A DNA stretch of 64,000 bases from Polaromonas sp. (lineage in GTDB: Bacteria; Pseudomonadota; Gammaproteobacteria; Burkholderiales; Burkholderiaceae_C), in the NCBI RefSeq assembly GCF_029945925.1, contig NZ_JAQSDN010000040.1, positions 1 to 64,000 of the forward strand, in the 5' to 3' direction. Both the position numbers and the translations under genes were made by a program. Of the stretch, positions 8,447 to 16,487 are shown piece by piece. Positions within the stretch are counted from its first letter, which is position 1. Each line of letters begins with the position of its first letter. The notes below the pieces were generated by a model, which was given only the letters and a program-made list of their open reading frames with translations, did not search any database and was not told the DNA's origin.

Positions 8447-8549
8447 GCGAGAGCTTGTCAGCCGAGGCGCGGGTGGCCGGAAACCGGAGTGGACTTCAGG
8501 TCCATGAGGATTTCCGGACGGGCCCCGCAGCGACGGATCACAAGCTCGC
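8447..8549 (-). ncRNA. Nested stem structure in the coxC 3' region, candidate structured RNA
   Basis: Four nested helices can be drawn: GAGCTTGT (8451-8458) with ACAAGCTC (8540-8547); GCGGG (8469-8473) with CCCGC (8524-8528); CCGGAAA (8477-8483) with TTTCCGG (8511-8517); and TGGAC (8490-8494) with GTCCA (8500-8504). The order of arms fits one long interrupted hairpin. On the minus strand the structure follows coxC and precedes an intrinsic terminator, the arrangement of a 3'-UTR-derived small RNA. Strand assignment and the RNA status are inference; helix complementarity is direct observation. Confidence 0.5.
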
Positions 8550-8562
8550 AGCAGCCGTCACA

Positions 8563-9444
8563 TCACATCCAGTAGACGAGGATGTACAGGCCCAGCCAGA
8601 CCACATCCACAAAGTGCCAGTACCAGGCCGCACCTTCAAAACCGAAATGGCGGTCTGCCGTGAAATGCCCTTTTTGCAGGCGAAGCGTGATGAACAGCAG
8701 CATCAGCATGCCGACGAACACGTGGAAACCGTGAAAGCCTGTCAACATGAAAAAGGTCGAACCGTACACGCCGGACGAGAGTTTCAGGTTCAGATCGGAG
8801 TAAGCATGAAAGTACTCGTAACCCTGCACACACAGGAAGATGATGCCGAGCAACACGGTCATCCACATGAACGCAATCGTCTTGCCGCGGTGGTTTTCAC
8901 GCAGCGCATGGTGGGCGATGGTCAGCGTGACACCGGAGCTCAGCAGCAGGGCCGTGTTGATGGTGGGCAGCCAGAAGGGGCCCATGGTCGTGAAGGGTTC
9001 AACGATGTCGGCCGGTGAACCGGTCACGCCGGCAGCCATGCTGGGCCAGACCGCCTTGAAATCGGGCCAGAGCAAGGCATTTTCCAGACTACCCAGCTCA
9101 GGCACGGAGTGCACACGTGCCCACCACAGGGCCGTGAAGAAAGCCCCGAAGAACATCACTTCCGAGAAAATGAACCAGCTCATGCTCCAGCGGTAGGACA
9201 GGTCGATCTTGTGGCCGTAAAGCCCGCCTTCGCTTTCGCTGACCGCGGCACGAAACCAGAAAAACAGCACGCCCAGCCACCACGCCAGTCCAAACGCGAG
9301 TGAGTACGCGCCCCAACCCGAGCCGTTGATCCACTGCCCCGCGCCTAAAAAGAGGAAAAACAGGCCGATGGCCGCCATCACCGGGTAAGCCGAAGGCGCC
9401 GGAACGAAGTAATACGGGGTTCCTGCATGTGCTGCTGAAGACAT
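8563..9444 (-). CDS. coxC: Cytochrome c oxidase subunit III
   Basis: 293 residues with about seven membrane helices. Subunit III motifs include WWARVHSVPELGS, LLSSGVTLTIAHHAL, GFHGFHVFVGMLML and the C-terminal WYWHFVDVVWLGLYILVYW. It stabilises the subunit I/II core. The start is placed at ATG 9444 because an AGGAG site lies just upstream; a frame extended by 14 residues has no such site. Last structural gene of the coxB-coxA-ctaG-coxC operon. Confidence 0.96.
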   Translation of the reverse strand: MSSAAHAGTPYYFVPAPSAYPVMAAIGLFFLFLGAGQWINGSGWGAYSLAFGLAWWLGVLFFWFRAAVSESEGGLYGHKIDLSYRWSMSWFIFSEVMFFGAFFTALWWARVHSVPELGSLENALLWPDFKAVWPSMAAGVTGSPADIVEPFTTMGPFWLPTINTALLLSSGVTLTIAHHALRENHRGKTIAFMWMTVLLGIIFLCVQGYEYFHAYSDLNLKLSSGVYGSTFFMLTGFHGFHVFVGMLMLLFITLRLQKGHFTADRHFGFEGAAWYWHFVDVVWLGLYILVYWM

Positions 9445-9508
9445 TTCCAACTCCTGTTTCGCTAAATTCTCAAATTCAATAATCAAGGCCCGGCGGGCAC
9501 CCTGCAGG

Positions 9509-9718
9509 CTATTTTCCCACCACCCAGGTGGCCAGAAGAATCAGGCCACCGACAAAAACAAGCACCCCGACCAAGCCCACCACAACGATGTGGACCGGGT
9601 TGAGCTGCTGCACATCCTTCTCGTAGTCACCCCGGGTGCGCAGGCCGACAAACGACCAGCTCACGGCCTTGATCGTGCGCCAGATGGAACCCTTGCGCTG
9701 TGTGGGCGGCGTGGTCAT
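9509..9718 (-). CDS. DUF2970 family small membrane protein
   Basis: 69 residues. N-terminal SIWRTIKAVSWSFVGLRTR and one C-terminal membrane helix (about residues 43-66) are the DUF2970 pattern, found in beta- and gamma-proteobacteria between ctaG and coxC. Function unknown; its fixed place in oxidase operons suggests an assembly or accessory role. Its ATG overlaps the ctaG stop by 4 nt. Confidence 0.88.
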   Translation of the reverse strand: MTTPPTQRKGSIWRTIKAVSWSFVGLRTRGDYEKDVQQLNPVHIVVVGLVGVLVFVGGLILLATWVVGK

Positions 9719-10326
9719 GCGCCGGGCTCACGCGCGGGTCGCGCCAGATCCACCGCGGCAACCGGGCCTGCCGGCGCGGCCGGGGTTTTTCCGCCGACTT
9801 CAAAAAATGTGTACGACAGCGTGATGGTGGTCACGTCTTTGGACAACTTGGGGTCAATCACAAACACCACCGGCCACTGCTTTTTCTCGCCCGGCGCCAG
9901 CGTGTACTGACTGAAGCAGAAACATTCGAGCTTGTTGAAGTGTGCGCCGGCCTGCACTGGCGCGTAGCTCGGGATGGCCTGTGCCGACATCGTGCGGTTC
10001 TGAACATTCTGGAACTCGTACATCACCGTCATCAATTCGCCCGGATGCACCTGCAGCGAGCGCTGCGCCGGCTTGAACATCCAGGGACCGCGTGCGTTCG
10101 CATCAAACTCGACCGTGATGCTGCGGCTGGTATCGACCTGCGTGTTGGCCGACAAGTTTGACGTTGCGCCAGGAATCTGCCGGTCGCCCAGCGCCAGAAT
10201 GTTGATGCCGGTCATCTCGCAGATGGCCTTGTAAATCGGCACCAGCGCATAACCGAAGGCAAACATGCCAAGCACAATCACGCCCAGCTTGCCCACCATC
10301 CTGAAATTTTCTCGCTTCAGGCCCAT
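9715..10326 (-). CDS. ctaG: Cytochrome c oxidase assembly protein CtaG (Cox11)
   Basis: 203 residues. One N-terminal membrane helix (about 12-32) anchors a periplasmic beta domain with the copper-binding motif ECFCFSQ and the downstream YTLAPGEKKQWPV block. Cox11 proteins deliver CuB to subunit I. The gene lies between coxA and coxC with a 37-residue protein just upstream (3-bp gap) and the DUF2970 gene overlapping downstream. The last 25 residues are an Ala/Pro-rich tail. Confidence 0.95.
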   Translation of the reverse strand: MGLKRENFRMVGKLGVIVLGMFAFGYALVPIYKAICEMTGINILALGDRQIPGATSNLSANTQVDTSRSITVEFDANARGPWMFKPAQRSLQVHPGELMTVMYEFQNVQNRTMSAQAIPSYAPVQAGAHFNKLECFCFSQYTLAPGEKKQWPVVFVIDPKLSKDVTTITLSYTFFEVGGKTPAAPAGPVAAVDLARPAREPGA

Positions 10327-10329
10327 GCG

Positions 10330-10443
10330 TCAGCCTTTGCCGAAAAAGACCAGCTTGGCCATGAAGCCGAGGAAAAACACCACCGCGATCGAGGCGAAGA
10401 TCAGCCCCAGCCGCAAGTTGTTCTTTTTCTGTTCAGGTGTCAT
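10330..10443 (-). CDS. Cytochrome oxidase small assembly protein (37 residues)
   Basis: A short frame in the coxA-ctaG gap: MTPEQKKNNLRLG followed by one membrane helix (LIFASIAVVFFLGFMAKLVFF) and GKG. The MTPEQKKxNxRxxL start plus one helix matches the tiny proteins annotated between coxA and ctaG in many beta-proteobacteria. It starts 25 bp after coxA and ends 3 bp before ctaG, so it is co-transcribed. Its role in assembly is inferred from this conserved position. Confidence 0.8.
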   Translation of the reverse strand: MTPEQKKNNLRLGLIFASIAVVFFLGFMAKLVFFGKG

Positions 10444-10468
10444 GGCGCGGGTTGTTTCTTCGAACGGA

Positions 10469-12103
10469 TCAGTAGCCGATCACCTTGGTCGCTGTGGCGT
10501 CCAGGCGGGGCGGTGTCTCAAAGGTGTGGAAGGGTGCGGGCGATGCCACTTCCCACTCGAGGCCTTCAGCGCCTGCGCCGTCCGGATCGTTCCAGGGACG
10601 CTGGGATGCTTTTTCACCCTTGCCGCGCATGGTGGGCAGGACCACGAAGAAGAAGAAATAAACCTGTGCAAAGCCGAAGAAGAAGGCACCCACGCTGGCA
10701 ATCGCGTTGAAGTCTGCAAACTGCATCGGGTAATCAGCGTAACGGCGCGGCATGCCGGCCAGGCCCAGGAAGTGCATCGGGAAGAAGGTCACGTTGAAGG
10801 AAATCAGCGACCACCAGAAGTGGATCTTGCCGCGCTTTTCGTTGTACATCACGCCGGTCCACTTGGGCGACCAGTAGTAGTACCCGGCAAACAGCGCATA
10901 CAGCGAGCCGGCCACGAGAACGTAGTGGAAGTGGGCCACCACGTAGTAGGTGTCCTGCACCTGGATGTCGATCGGCGCGACCGCCAGGATCAGGCCGGTG
11001 AAGCCGCCCATGGTGAAGACGAAGATGAAGCCGACGGCAAACAGCATCGGTGTCTCGAAGGTCATGGAGCCCTTCCACATCGTCGCGATCCAGTTGAAGA
11101 TTTTCACGCCGGTCGGCACGGCAATCAACATGGTCGAGTACATGAAAAACAGCTGGCCGGTCACCGGCATGCCGGTGGTGAACATGTGGTGCGCCCACAC
11201 GACAAAACTCAGGATGGCGATGGAACCGGTGGCGTACACCATGGAGGCGTAGCCGAACAGGCGCTTGCGGGCAAACGCCGGAATGATCTGGCTGATAATG
11301 CCGAAGGCCGGCAAGATCATGATGTAGACCTCGGGGTGGCCGAAGAACCAGAAGATGTGCTGGAACATCACCGGATCACCGCCGCCGGCGGGGTTGAAGA
11401 AGCTGGTGCCGAAATGGCGATCAGTCAGCGTCATGGTGATGGCGCCGGCCAGCACGGGCATCACGGCGATCAGCAGGTAGGCAGTGATCAGCCAGGTCCA
11501 GCAGAACATCGGCATCTTCATCAGCGTCATGCCGGGTGCGCGCATGTTCAGAATGGTCACGATGATGTTGATCGAACCCATGATGGACGAAGCGCCGAGA
11601 ATGTGCAGCGCAAAGATACCGGCATCCATGGACGGGCCCATTTGCAGCGAAAGCGGCGCATACAGCGTCCAGCCGCCCGCCGGAGCGCCACCGGGCATGA
11701 AGAAGGAGCCCGCGATCATCAGGCCGGCAGGAATCAGCAGCCAGAAGCTGAAATTGTTCATGCGGGCGAACGCCATGTCGGCCGCGCCGATCTGCAGCGG
11801 AATCATCCAGTTCGCAAAACCGACAAAGGCCGGCATGATGGCACCGAACACCATGATCAGGCCATGCATGGTCGTCAACTGGTTGAACAGCTCGGGGTTG
11901 ACCAGTTGCAGGCCGGGCTGGAACAGTTCGGCCCGGATGCCCAGCGCCAGCACGCCACCGAACATCAGCATCGTGAAGCTGAACAGCAGGTAGAGCGTGC
12001 CGATGTCCTTGTGGTTGGTCGCGAACACCCAGCGACGCCAGCCCGTCGGGGCATGGTCGTGGTCGTCATGCGCGTGATCGTGATGGTCTAGAACTGCACT
12101 CAT
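10469..12103 (-). CDS. coxA: Cytochrome c oxidase subunit I
   Basis: 544 residues, twelve-helix heme-copper oxidase core. Visible signatures are TNHKDIGTLYL at the N-terminus, WFFGHPEVYIMILPAFG with the cross-linked His-Tyr pair, WAHHMFTTG with the CuB histidines, and VAHFHYVLVAG with the heme ligands. It reduces oxygen and pumps protons in the inner membrane. Start ATG is preceded by AGGAAG. A His/Asp-rich N-terminal tail (DHHDHAHDDHDHA) may bind metal. Second gene of the operon after coxB. Confidence 0.98.
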   Translation of the reverse strand: MSAVLDHHDHAHDDHDHAPTGWRRWVFATNHKDIGTLYLLFSFTMLMFGGVLALGIRAELFQPGLQLVNPELFNQLTTMHGLIMVFGAIMPAFVGFANWMIPLQIGAADMAFARMNNFSFWLLIPAGLMIAGSFFMPGGAPAGGWTLYAPLSLQMGPSMDAGIFALHILGASSIMGSINIIVTILNMRAPGMTLMKMPMFCWTWLITAYLLIAVMPVLAGAITMTLTDRHFGTSFFNPAGGGDPVMFQHIFWFFGHPEVYIMILPAFGIISQIIPAFARKRLFGYASMVYATGSIAILSFVVWAHHMFTTGMPVTGQLFFMYSTMLIAVPTGVKIFNWIATMWKGSMTFETPMLFAVGFIFVFTMGGFTGLILAVAPIDIQVQDTYYVVAHFHYVLVAGSLYALFAGYYYWSPKWTGVMYNEKRGKIHFWWSLISFNVTFFPMHFLGLAGMPRRYADYPMQFADFNAIASVGAFFFGFAQVYFFFFVVLPTMRGKGEKASQRPWNDPDGAGAEGLEWEVASPAPFHTFETPPRLDATATKVIGY

Positions 12104-12145
12104 CTTGGCTTCCTTTGGTGGCTTGTGCCTGTAGCTTTGTCTTTG

Positions 12146-12167
12146 CGGCGGACCGGATGTTCCGCCG
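12146..12167. other. Hairpin between coxB and coxA
   Basis: CGGCGGA (12146-12152) and TCCGCCG (12161-12167) form a 7-bp stem with no T run. It may be an mRNA processing or stabilising structure between two cistrons made in different amounts; no direct support. Confidence 0.3.
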
Positions 12168-12198
12168 GCCGCTTGTGGATCTGCGGAGGTGAATCGGC

Positions 12199-13404
12199 TT
12201 ATTTGCGGGCGGCCAGCACTTCAGCGGGCTGCACCATATCTCCGGTCTGATTCGACCAGTTGTTCTTGGTATAGGTGGCCACTGCGGCCAGATCGGTATC
12301 GCTCAGCGCCTTCCACGAAGGCATCGCACCGCCGACGGCTCCGTTAAGCAGGACCTGGATCTGTTTGCCATGGTCTTTATCGAGCACGATGGCCGAACCG
12401 TCCAGCGGCTTGATCGGGCCAGCGCCCTTGCCGGTGGCCTGATGGCAGGCCGCACAATTGGCCGCATAGACTTTTTCGCCGCGGGCCTTGAGTTCAGGCA
12501 GCGCCCACACCTTGGAAGGATCATCGGCCTTGGCAGCGGCTTCCTTGACCTTGACGCCAACCCACTTGCTGTAGTCTTCGGCAGAGAGGACTTTGACGTG
12601 GATGGGCATGTAGGCGTGCTCCTTGCCGCACAGCTCGGCGCACTGGCCGTAGTAGTCGCCGACTTTTTCGGCGCGGAACCAGGTGTCGCGGACAAAGCCC
12701 GGAATGGCGTCCTGCTTGATGCCGAAGGCCGGCACCATGAACGCGTGGATCACGTCGTTGGCAGTGGTGATGATTCGGATTTTCCGGTCGACAGGCACCA
12801 CGAGCGGGTTGTCCACCTTGAGCAGGTAATCGTCGGGGGCTTCCCCTTTTTTCGGGCCGCCGTTGTTGGACATTTCGCGCTGCGCGCTGTCCAGCGCCGA
12901 GACAAAACCGATGCCTTCGCCTTCGCCCTTGATGTAGTCGTAACCCCACTTCCACTGCATGCCGGTGGCCTTGATGGTCAGGTCGGCGCCCGTCGTGTCC
13001 TTGGAAGCCACCAGCACCTTGGTGGCCGGCAGGGCCATCAGGATCACGATGACGAAGGGAACAATGGTCCAGATGATCTCGACCGTGGCGGACTCGTGGA
13101 AATTGGCCGATTTGTGGCCGACGGACTTGCGGTGCTTCCAGATGGAATAGAACATCACGCCGAACACGGCCAGGAAAATGACCAGACAGATGATCATCAT
13201 GAACCAGTGCAGCCAGTGCTGCTCTTGCGCGATCTTGGTCACGGCCGGGTGCAGGTTGAGCTGGTTGACCGCCGGGCCGCCGGGAAGGTCGTTGACGGCA
13301 TAGGCCGCTGTGCTCAGCCAGGCGGCCGACAGGGCCGTGACAGCAGCCAGCTTGCGGCCGGCTTGCAGGATCAGGGACTTCAGAACTTCGACTGCGTGCT
13401 TCAT
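12199..13404 (-). CDS. coxB: Cytochrome c oxidase subunit II with fused C-terminal cytochrome c (caa3 type)
   Basis: 401 residues. After a signal peptide (about 1-34), two membrane helices anchor the cupredoxin domain, whose CuA ligands appear as GQCAELCGKEHAYMPIH. A cytochrome c domain follows with heme motif CAACH (residues about 328-332) and a distal MPSW methionine. The fused heme domain marks this as a caa3-like oxidase that can take electrons through its own c domain. ATG 13404 is preferred over upstream starts because AGGG lies 6 nt before it; the next upstream ATG has no such site. Confidence 0.95.
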   Translation of the reverse strand: MKHAVEVLKSLILQAGRKLAAVTALSAAWLSTAAYAVNDLPGGPAVNQLNLHPAVTKIAQEQHWLHWFMMIICLVIFLAVFGVMFYSIWKHRKSVGHKSANFHESATVEIIWTIVPFVIVILMALPATKVLVASKDTTGADLTIKATGMQWKWGYDYIKGEGEGIGFVSALDSAQREMSNNGGPKKGEAPDDYLLKVDNPLVVPVDRKIRIITTANDVIHAFMVPAFGIKQDAIPGFVRDTWFRAEKVGDYYGQCAELCGKEHAYMPIHVKVLSAEDYSKWVGVKVKEAAAKADDPSKVWALPELKARGEKVYAANCAACHQATGKGAGPIKPLDGSAIVLDKDHGKQIQVLLNGAVGGAMPSWKALSDTDLAAVATYTKNNWSNQTGDMVQPAEVLAARK

Positions 13405-13467
13405 GCCTGACCCTGTTGTTGTGCGTACGTTCATCGTGATCACTTTTAATGCCTCAATTACCGACTG

Positions 13468-13505
13468 ATTATAAAGACAGCCCCGACACCTTCCGGACAG
13501 CCCCG
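13468..13505 (-). promoter_or_regulatory. Probable cox operon promoter with direct repeats
   Basis: On the minus strand a TATAAT lies at 13473-13468, about 64 nt before coxB. Two identical decamers, CGGGGCTGTC, end at 13496 and 13476, one immediately upstream of the -10 and spaced 20 bp apart, i.e. about two helical turns. No good -35 is visible, which fits an activator-dependent promoter. Confidence 0.4.
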
Positions 13506-13532
13506 GCCTGATACCTTGCTGCCCGGGCCAAC

Positions 13533-14060
13533 TCAACACCCACGCAACGCGTGACGGATCTCCCGGGCCAATGCCGGCCGCAGCTCGGGACGCACATGCC
13601 GCCCGACCCTGACCGAACGCCCCTCACCCGACACCTCGATCAGCGAGCCATCTCCGTTTTTGGGCTCGACACGAACCCATTCGCGGTTGAACTCTGCCCG
13701 CTCGAGACGCCCCGCGCTCTCGAGCTCCACCACCAACTGACCGCCTTGCAGAACGATGCGTTCACCGTCCGTCGCATGGCGGGCATAAACCCGGAACGCC
13801 GCGCCCACCACCACCAGCTCCAGCCACGCGAAAGGCATCACCATCGTGGCACCCTGCGACCAGAAAAATCCGGCAATGCCCAGCGAGACCACACACAGCG
13901 AGACATACAGCCACAACAGCTGCGCCGGCGTCACGGAGCAGTTCCGCTTGAGCAGCCACTGGACAGCCTGCTGGCCCTGACCGCTCTGGCCGGGTGCTCT
14001 GGCAAACCGAAACGATGGGGTGGTGTGCAACACGAAACAACTTTGACGCTGATCAAACAC
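13533..14060 (-). CDS. DUF2244 family membrane protein
   Basis: 175 residues from a GTG start. Two adjacent membrane helices (about 45-85) follow WLLKRNCSVTPAQL, the signature of DUF2244, an unknown family commonly found directly upstream of coxB in beta-proteobacteria. The C-terminal half is soluble, with EFNREWVRVEPKNGDG. The start is uncertain: the frame remains open for 35 more codons upstream, but the residues there look non-coding. Confidence 0.75.
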   Translation of the reverse strand: MFDQRQSCFVLHTTPSFRFARAPGQSGQGQQAVQWLLKRNCSVTPAQLLWLYVSLCVVSLGIAGFFWSQGATMVMPFAWLELVVVGAAFRVYARHATDGERIVLQGGQLVVELESAGRLERAEFNREWVRVEPKNGDGSLIEVSGEGRSVRVGRHVRPELRPALAREIRHALRGC

Positions 14061-14168
14061 TTTCGGCTGCCAGCTGTGTAGGATAGCCAAAATTCGAGTC
14101 TGGATTGTAGCCGGGTTTGTTTTGCGCAAAGCCGCCACGCGGGGCCTCCTGCCGGCGTCCCCCAAGCC

Positions 14169-15065
14169 TCAGGAAATACCACGTGAGCCCTGCAGCATGG
14201 CGCGCATGTCCTGCACCGACACCGCACTCATGGGGCTGACCCTGACTTTGGGCTGCGCCTTGAGCGCATGACCGTAAATGACCTCGAAGGTCAGCATCAG
14301 CCGGCCGTCGCTCTGGCGCGGCAAACGCTCGAGCGCCTGCAACAGGCGCGCCTTCCACGCACGTCCGCGCAGGCCGGCAAAACGCGCAGGATGGAAGTTG
14401 CGGCCCAGCTCGCGCAACTCCCGCAACAGGCGTTGCGGTGTCTCATAGGTCAGCGTGATGCGCTCCATGTCCATCACGGGTTCGGCAAAACCGGTCTGCA
14501 CCAGCATGTCGCCCCAGTCGTGCATGTCGGTCAGATCGTGGCCGGCCGGCGGCCAGCCCAGCGCCAGGTAGACCTCGCGCAACTCGCGCACACTGTCCGG
14601 ACCCAGACAGGAAAACATCAGAAAACCTCCGACCTTGAGTGCCCGATGCCACTGCGCCAGCAAGTCCTGCGGATCGGCGGCCTCATGCAGCGCCATGTTG
14701 GCCCAGAGCATGTCCACCCCGGCTGGCGGCGGGGCCTCGACATGCACGGCGGGCGCCGCCCAGCGCTTCGGGCTCCACCATGATTTTGCTATTTTTTTGA
14801 TAGCTGCCTGCGCAAGCGCCTGCTGGGCCTCGACCACAAAACACTCGGCATCCGGATAACGGTCGGCGAGTTGCCGATGCGCCTGCATGCCCCCGCGCAT
14901 CGCCCCCCAGTGGGCCCAGGCTTGCGGCTTGAGCTTGATCCACTGCAGCCGGTCCAGCATGCGCTGCGCCACTTCCTCATGCAGCCAGGGCGATGCCGCC
15001 GGTGCCACGCGCTGCCAGCGGGCAACAGCCATCGGATCCAGGGTGGGTGGGCGGTCGTTGGGCAT
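14169..15065 (-). CDS. BioC-like SAM-dependent methyltransferase
   Basis: 298 residues, class I methyltransferase with a degraded glycine motif. ARWQRVAPAASPWLHEEVAQRMLDRL at the N-terminus, DMLWANMALH in the middle and ALKVGGFLMFSCLGPDS after it match the malonyl-ACP O-methyltransferase (BioC) type of Comamonadaceae. BioC starts biotin synthesis, but no other bio genes are near, so the function is inferred. Residues IKKIAK near 110 are encoded by a copy of the short GCTAT...ATAGC repeat (14783-14820). The ATG at 15065 is chosen over an upstream extension that runs antisense to comF. Confidence 0.7.
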   Translation of the reverse strand: MPNDRPPTLDPMAVARWQRVAPAASPWLHEEVAQRMLDRLQWIKLKPQAWAHWGAMRGGMQAHRQLADRYPDAECFVVEAQQALAQAAIKKIAKSWWSPKRWAAPAVHVEAPPPAGVDMLWANMALHEAADPQDLLAQWHRALKVGGFLMFSCLGPDSVRELREVYLALGWPPAGHDLTDMHDWGDMLVQTGFAEPVMDMERITLTYETPQRLLRELRELGRNFHPARFAGLRGRAWKARLLQALERLPRQSDGRLMLTFEVIYGHALKAQPKVRVSPMSAVSVQDMRAMLQGSRGIS

Positions 15066-15117
15066 CAGAGGGACATGGAGGTAATCAAGCAGGCAGAGCG
15101 ACGAGTATATTGACACG

Positions 15118-15846
15118 ATGTCTCTGCGCCTGACCACTCCGGCTTTCCTGACGCTGCAAAATCTGGCCAGCCAGTGCGCGGTGTGCCACAGCTGGCCGGC
15201 GCGCCGTGTCTGCGCTGCCTGCGTCGCGCGTTTCGGCCAGCCGGCGGCGCGTTGCAGCACCTGCGCAATCAGCCTGGTCAGCGGCCAGGCCCAATGCGCC
15301 ACCTGCGTGCGGCAGCCGCCGCCGCTGGACGCATGTTTTGCCGCCGTGGCCTATGCCTATCCCTGGTCGAAACTGATGGCCGTCTACAAATTCGGCCAGG
15401 ACCCGGCCTGGGCCGCTGTGTTTGCCGGCCTGCTTCTGCGGACACCCGGCCTCGCCGGACGGCTGGAAGCCCTGCAGCCCGGTGACTGGTTGCTGCCCAT
15501 GCCCCTGTCGGCCGAACGCCTGCAGACACGCGGTTTCAACCAGTCCTGGGAACTGGTCAAGGCACTGGCCGGCCAGAGCGGTACCTCCGCGCAGCCCGAC
15601 GCCCGGCTGCTGCTGCGTATCAGGAACACGCCACCCCAGTCCCAACTCAAGCGCGAAGCGCGGCTGCAAAACGTCAGGGGCGCATTTGTGATCGATCCCC
15701 TGCGCGCAGGCGAACTGGCAGGCCGCCACGTACTGCTGGTCGATGACGTGATGACCAGCGGCGCATCCCTGTTTGCCGCCGCGCAGGCCCTGCGCGAGGC
15801 TGGCGCCGCCAGCGTCAGTGGCGTCGTGGTCGCGCGTACTGAATGA
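15118..15846 (+). CDS. comF: ComF family phosphoribosyltransferase-like protein
   Basis: 242 residues. Four paired cysteines in the first 65 residues (CAVC, CAAC, CSTC, CATC) form the ComF zinc-finger region. The C-terminal half is a type I phosphoribosyltransferase fold with the PRPP-binding motif LLVDDVMTSGASL and the family block TRGFNQSWEL. ComF is required for DNA uptake in naturally competent bacteria, probably handling incoming single-stranded DNA. Divergent from the BioC-like gene over 52 bp, a common arrangement in beta-proteobacteria. Confidence 0.93.
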   Translation: MSLRLTTPAFLTLQNLASQCAVCHSWPARRVCAACVARFGQPAARCSTCAISLVSGQAQCATCVRQPPPLDACFAAVAYAYPWSKLMAVYKFGQDPAWAAVFAGLLLRTPGLAGRLEALQPGDWLLPMPLSAERLQTRGFNQSWELVKALAGQSGTSAQPDARLLLRIRNTPPQSQLKREARLQNVRGAFVIDPLRAGELAGRHVLLVDDVMTSGASLFAAAQALREAGAASVSGVVVARTE

Positions 15847-15849
15847 TGT

Positions 15850-15958
15850 GCCCCCACGGTTGCTCACTGCGTGTAGCGCCCTGCCCCCCAAGGGGGCCGC
15901 TGCGCCTGCGGCCCGGCTAAGCCGGTTCCGCGGCCCCTGCTTGAAGGAAGAGCCCCTC
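15850..15958. repeat. Dispersed GC-rich repeat (family A) between comF and trmL
   Basis: Starts CCCCCACGGTTGCTCACTGCG and continues through GGGGGCCGCTGCGCCTGCGG, GCCGGTTCCGCGG and CCCCTGCTTGA. Nearly the same blocks occur in the same order at 60877-61073 and inside ctaA. It contains inverted arms (CCGCGG, GGGGCC) able to fold. Confidence 0.88.
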
Positions 15959-16007
15959 GCAGAGTGCGCCCGGGGTGCCCCACGCTCCCGGCGGCGACAA
16001 TCAGGCG

Positions 16008-16487
16008 ATGTTCAATATCGTTCTGGTCGAGCCCGAAATCCCCCCCAACACCGGCAATGTGATCCGGCTGGCGGCCAACACCGGCTGTCGCCTGCATCTG
16101 GTGGAGCCGTTGGGCTTTTCGATGGACGACAAACACATGCGCCGCGCCGGGCTGGACTACCACGAGTACGCCGAGCTCAAACGCCATGCCGACTGGCCTG
16201 CTTTTCTGGCCACCGAGCAGCCCGACCCGAAAAGAATGTTTGCCCTCACGACGCGCGGCACAAGGCTGGTGCACGACGCAGTTTTTGCGCCGGGCGACTG
16301 GCTGGTGTTCGGGTCGGAAACCCGCGGTCTGGCCCCCGAGCTGCGTGACCTGTTTGCACCGGCGCAGCGCCTGAAACTGCCCATGCAGGTCGGCCAGCGC
16401 AGCCTGAACCTGTCCAACGCCGTGGCCGTCACGGTGTTTGAAGCCTGGCGGCAGAACCACTTTGCCATGCCCGGCGCGTCCGGTTAG
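16008..16487 (+). CDS. trmL: tRNA (cytidine(34)-2'-O)-methyltransferase TrmL
   Basis: 159 residues, the size of TrmL, a SPOUT-class enzyme that 2'-O-methylates the wobble base of tRNA-Leu isoacceptors. Motifs: VLVEPEIPPNTGNVIRLAA at the N-terminus, then FGSETRGLAPE and RSLNLSNAVAV, which form the knotted SAM site. Start placed at the ATG of MFNIVLVEP; the 11 upstream codons in frame lie in repeat-flanking DNA. Its stop overlaps the stop of the convergent LysR gene. Confidence 0.95.
   Translation: MFNIVLVEPEIPPNTGNVIRLAANTGCRLHLVEPLGFSMDDKHMRRAGLDYHEYAELKRHADWPAFLATEQPDPKRMFALTTRGTRLVHDAVFAPGDWLVFGSETRGLAPELRDLFAPAQRLKLPMQVGQRSLNLSNAVAVTVFEAWRQNHFAMPGASG

Noticed and set aside
8447-8549. Possible selenocysteine tRNA: 8-bp acceptor-like stem and a GGACTTCAGGTCC anticodon-like hairpin with TCA
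   Set aside because: No T-arm with a TTCRA loop, no CCA-like end, and the flanking helices enclose the hairpin as one long stem rather than a cloverleaf. No selA or selB nearby.
10265-12091. 608-codon plus-strand frame opposite coxA
   Set aside because: Antisense shadow of coxA and ctaG with no recognisable domain and abnormal composition.
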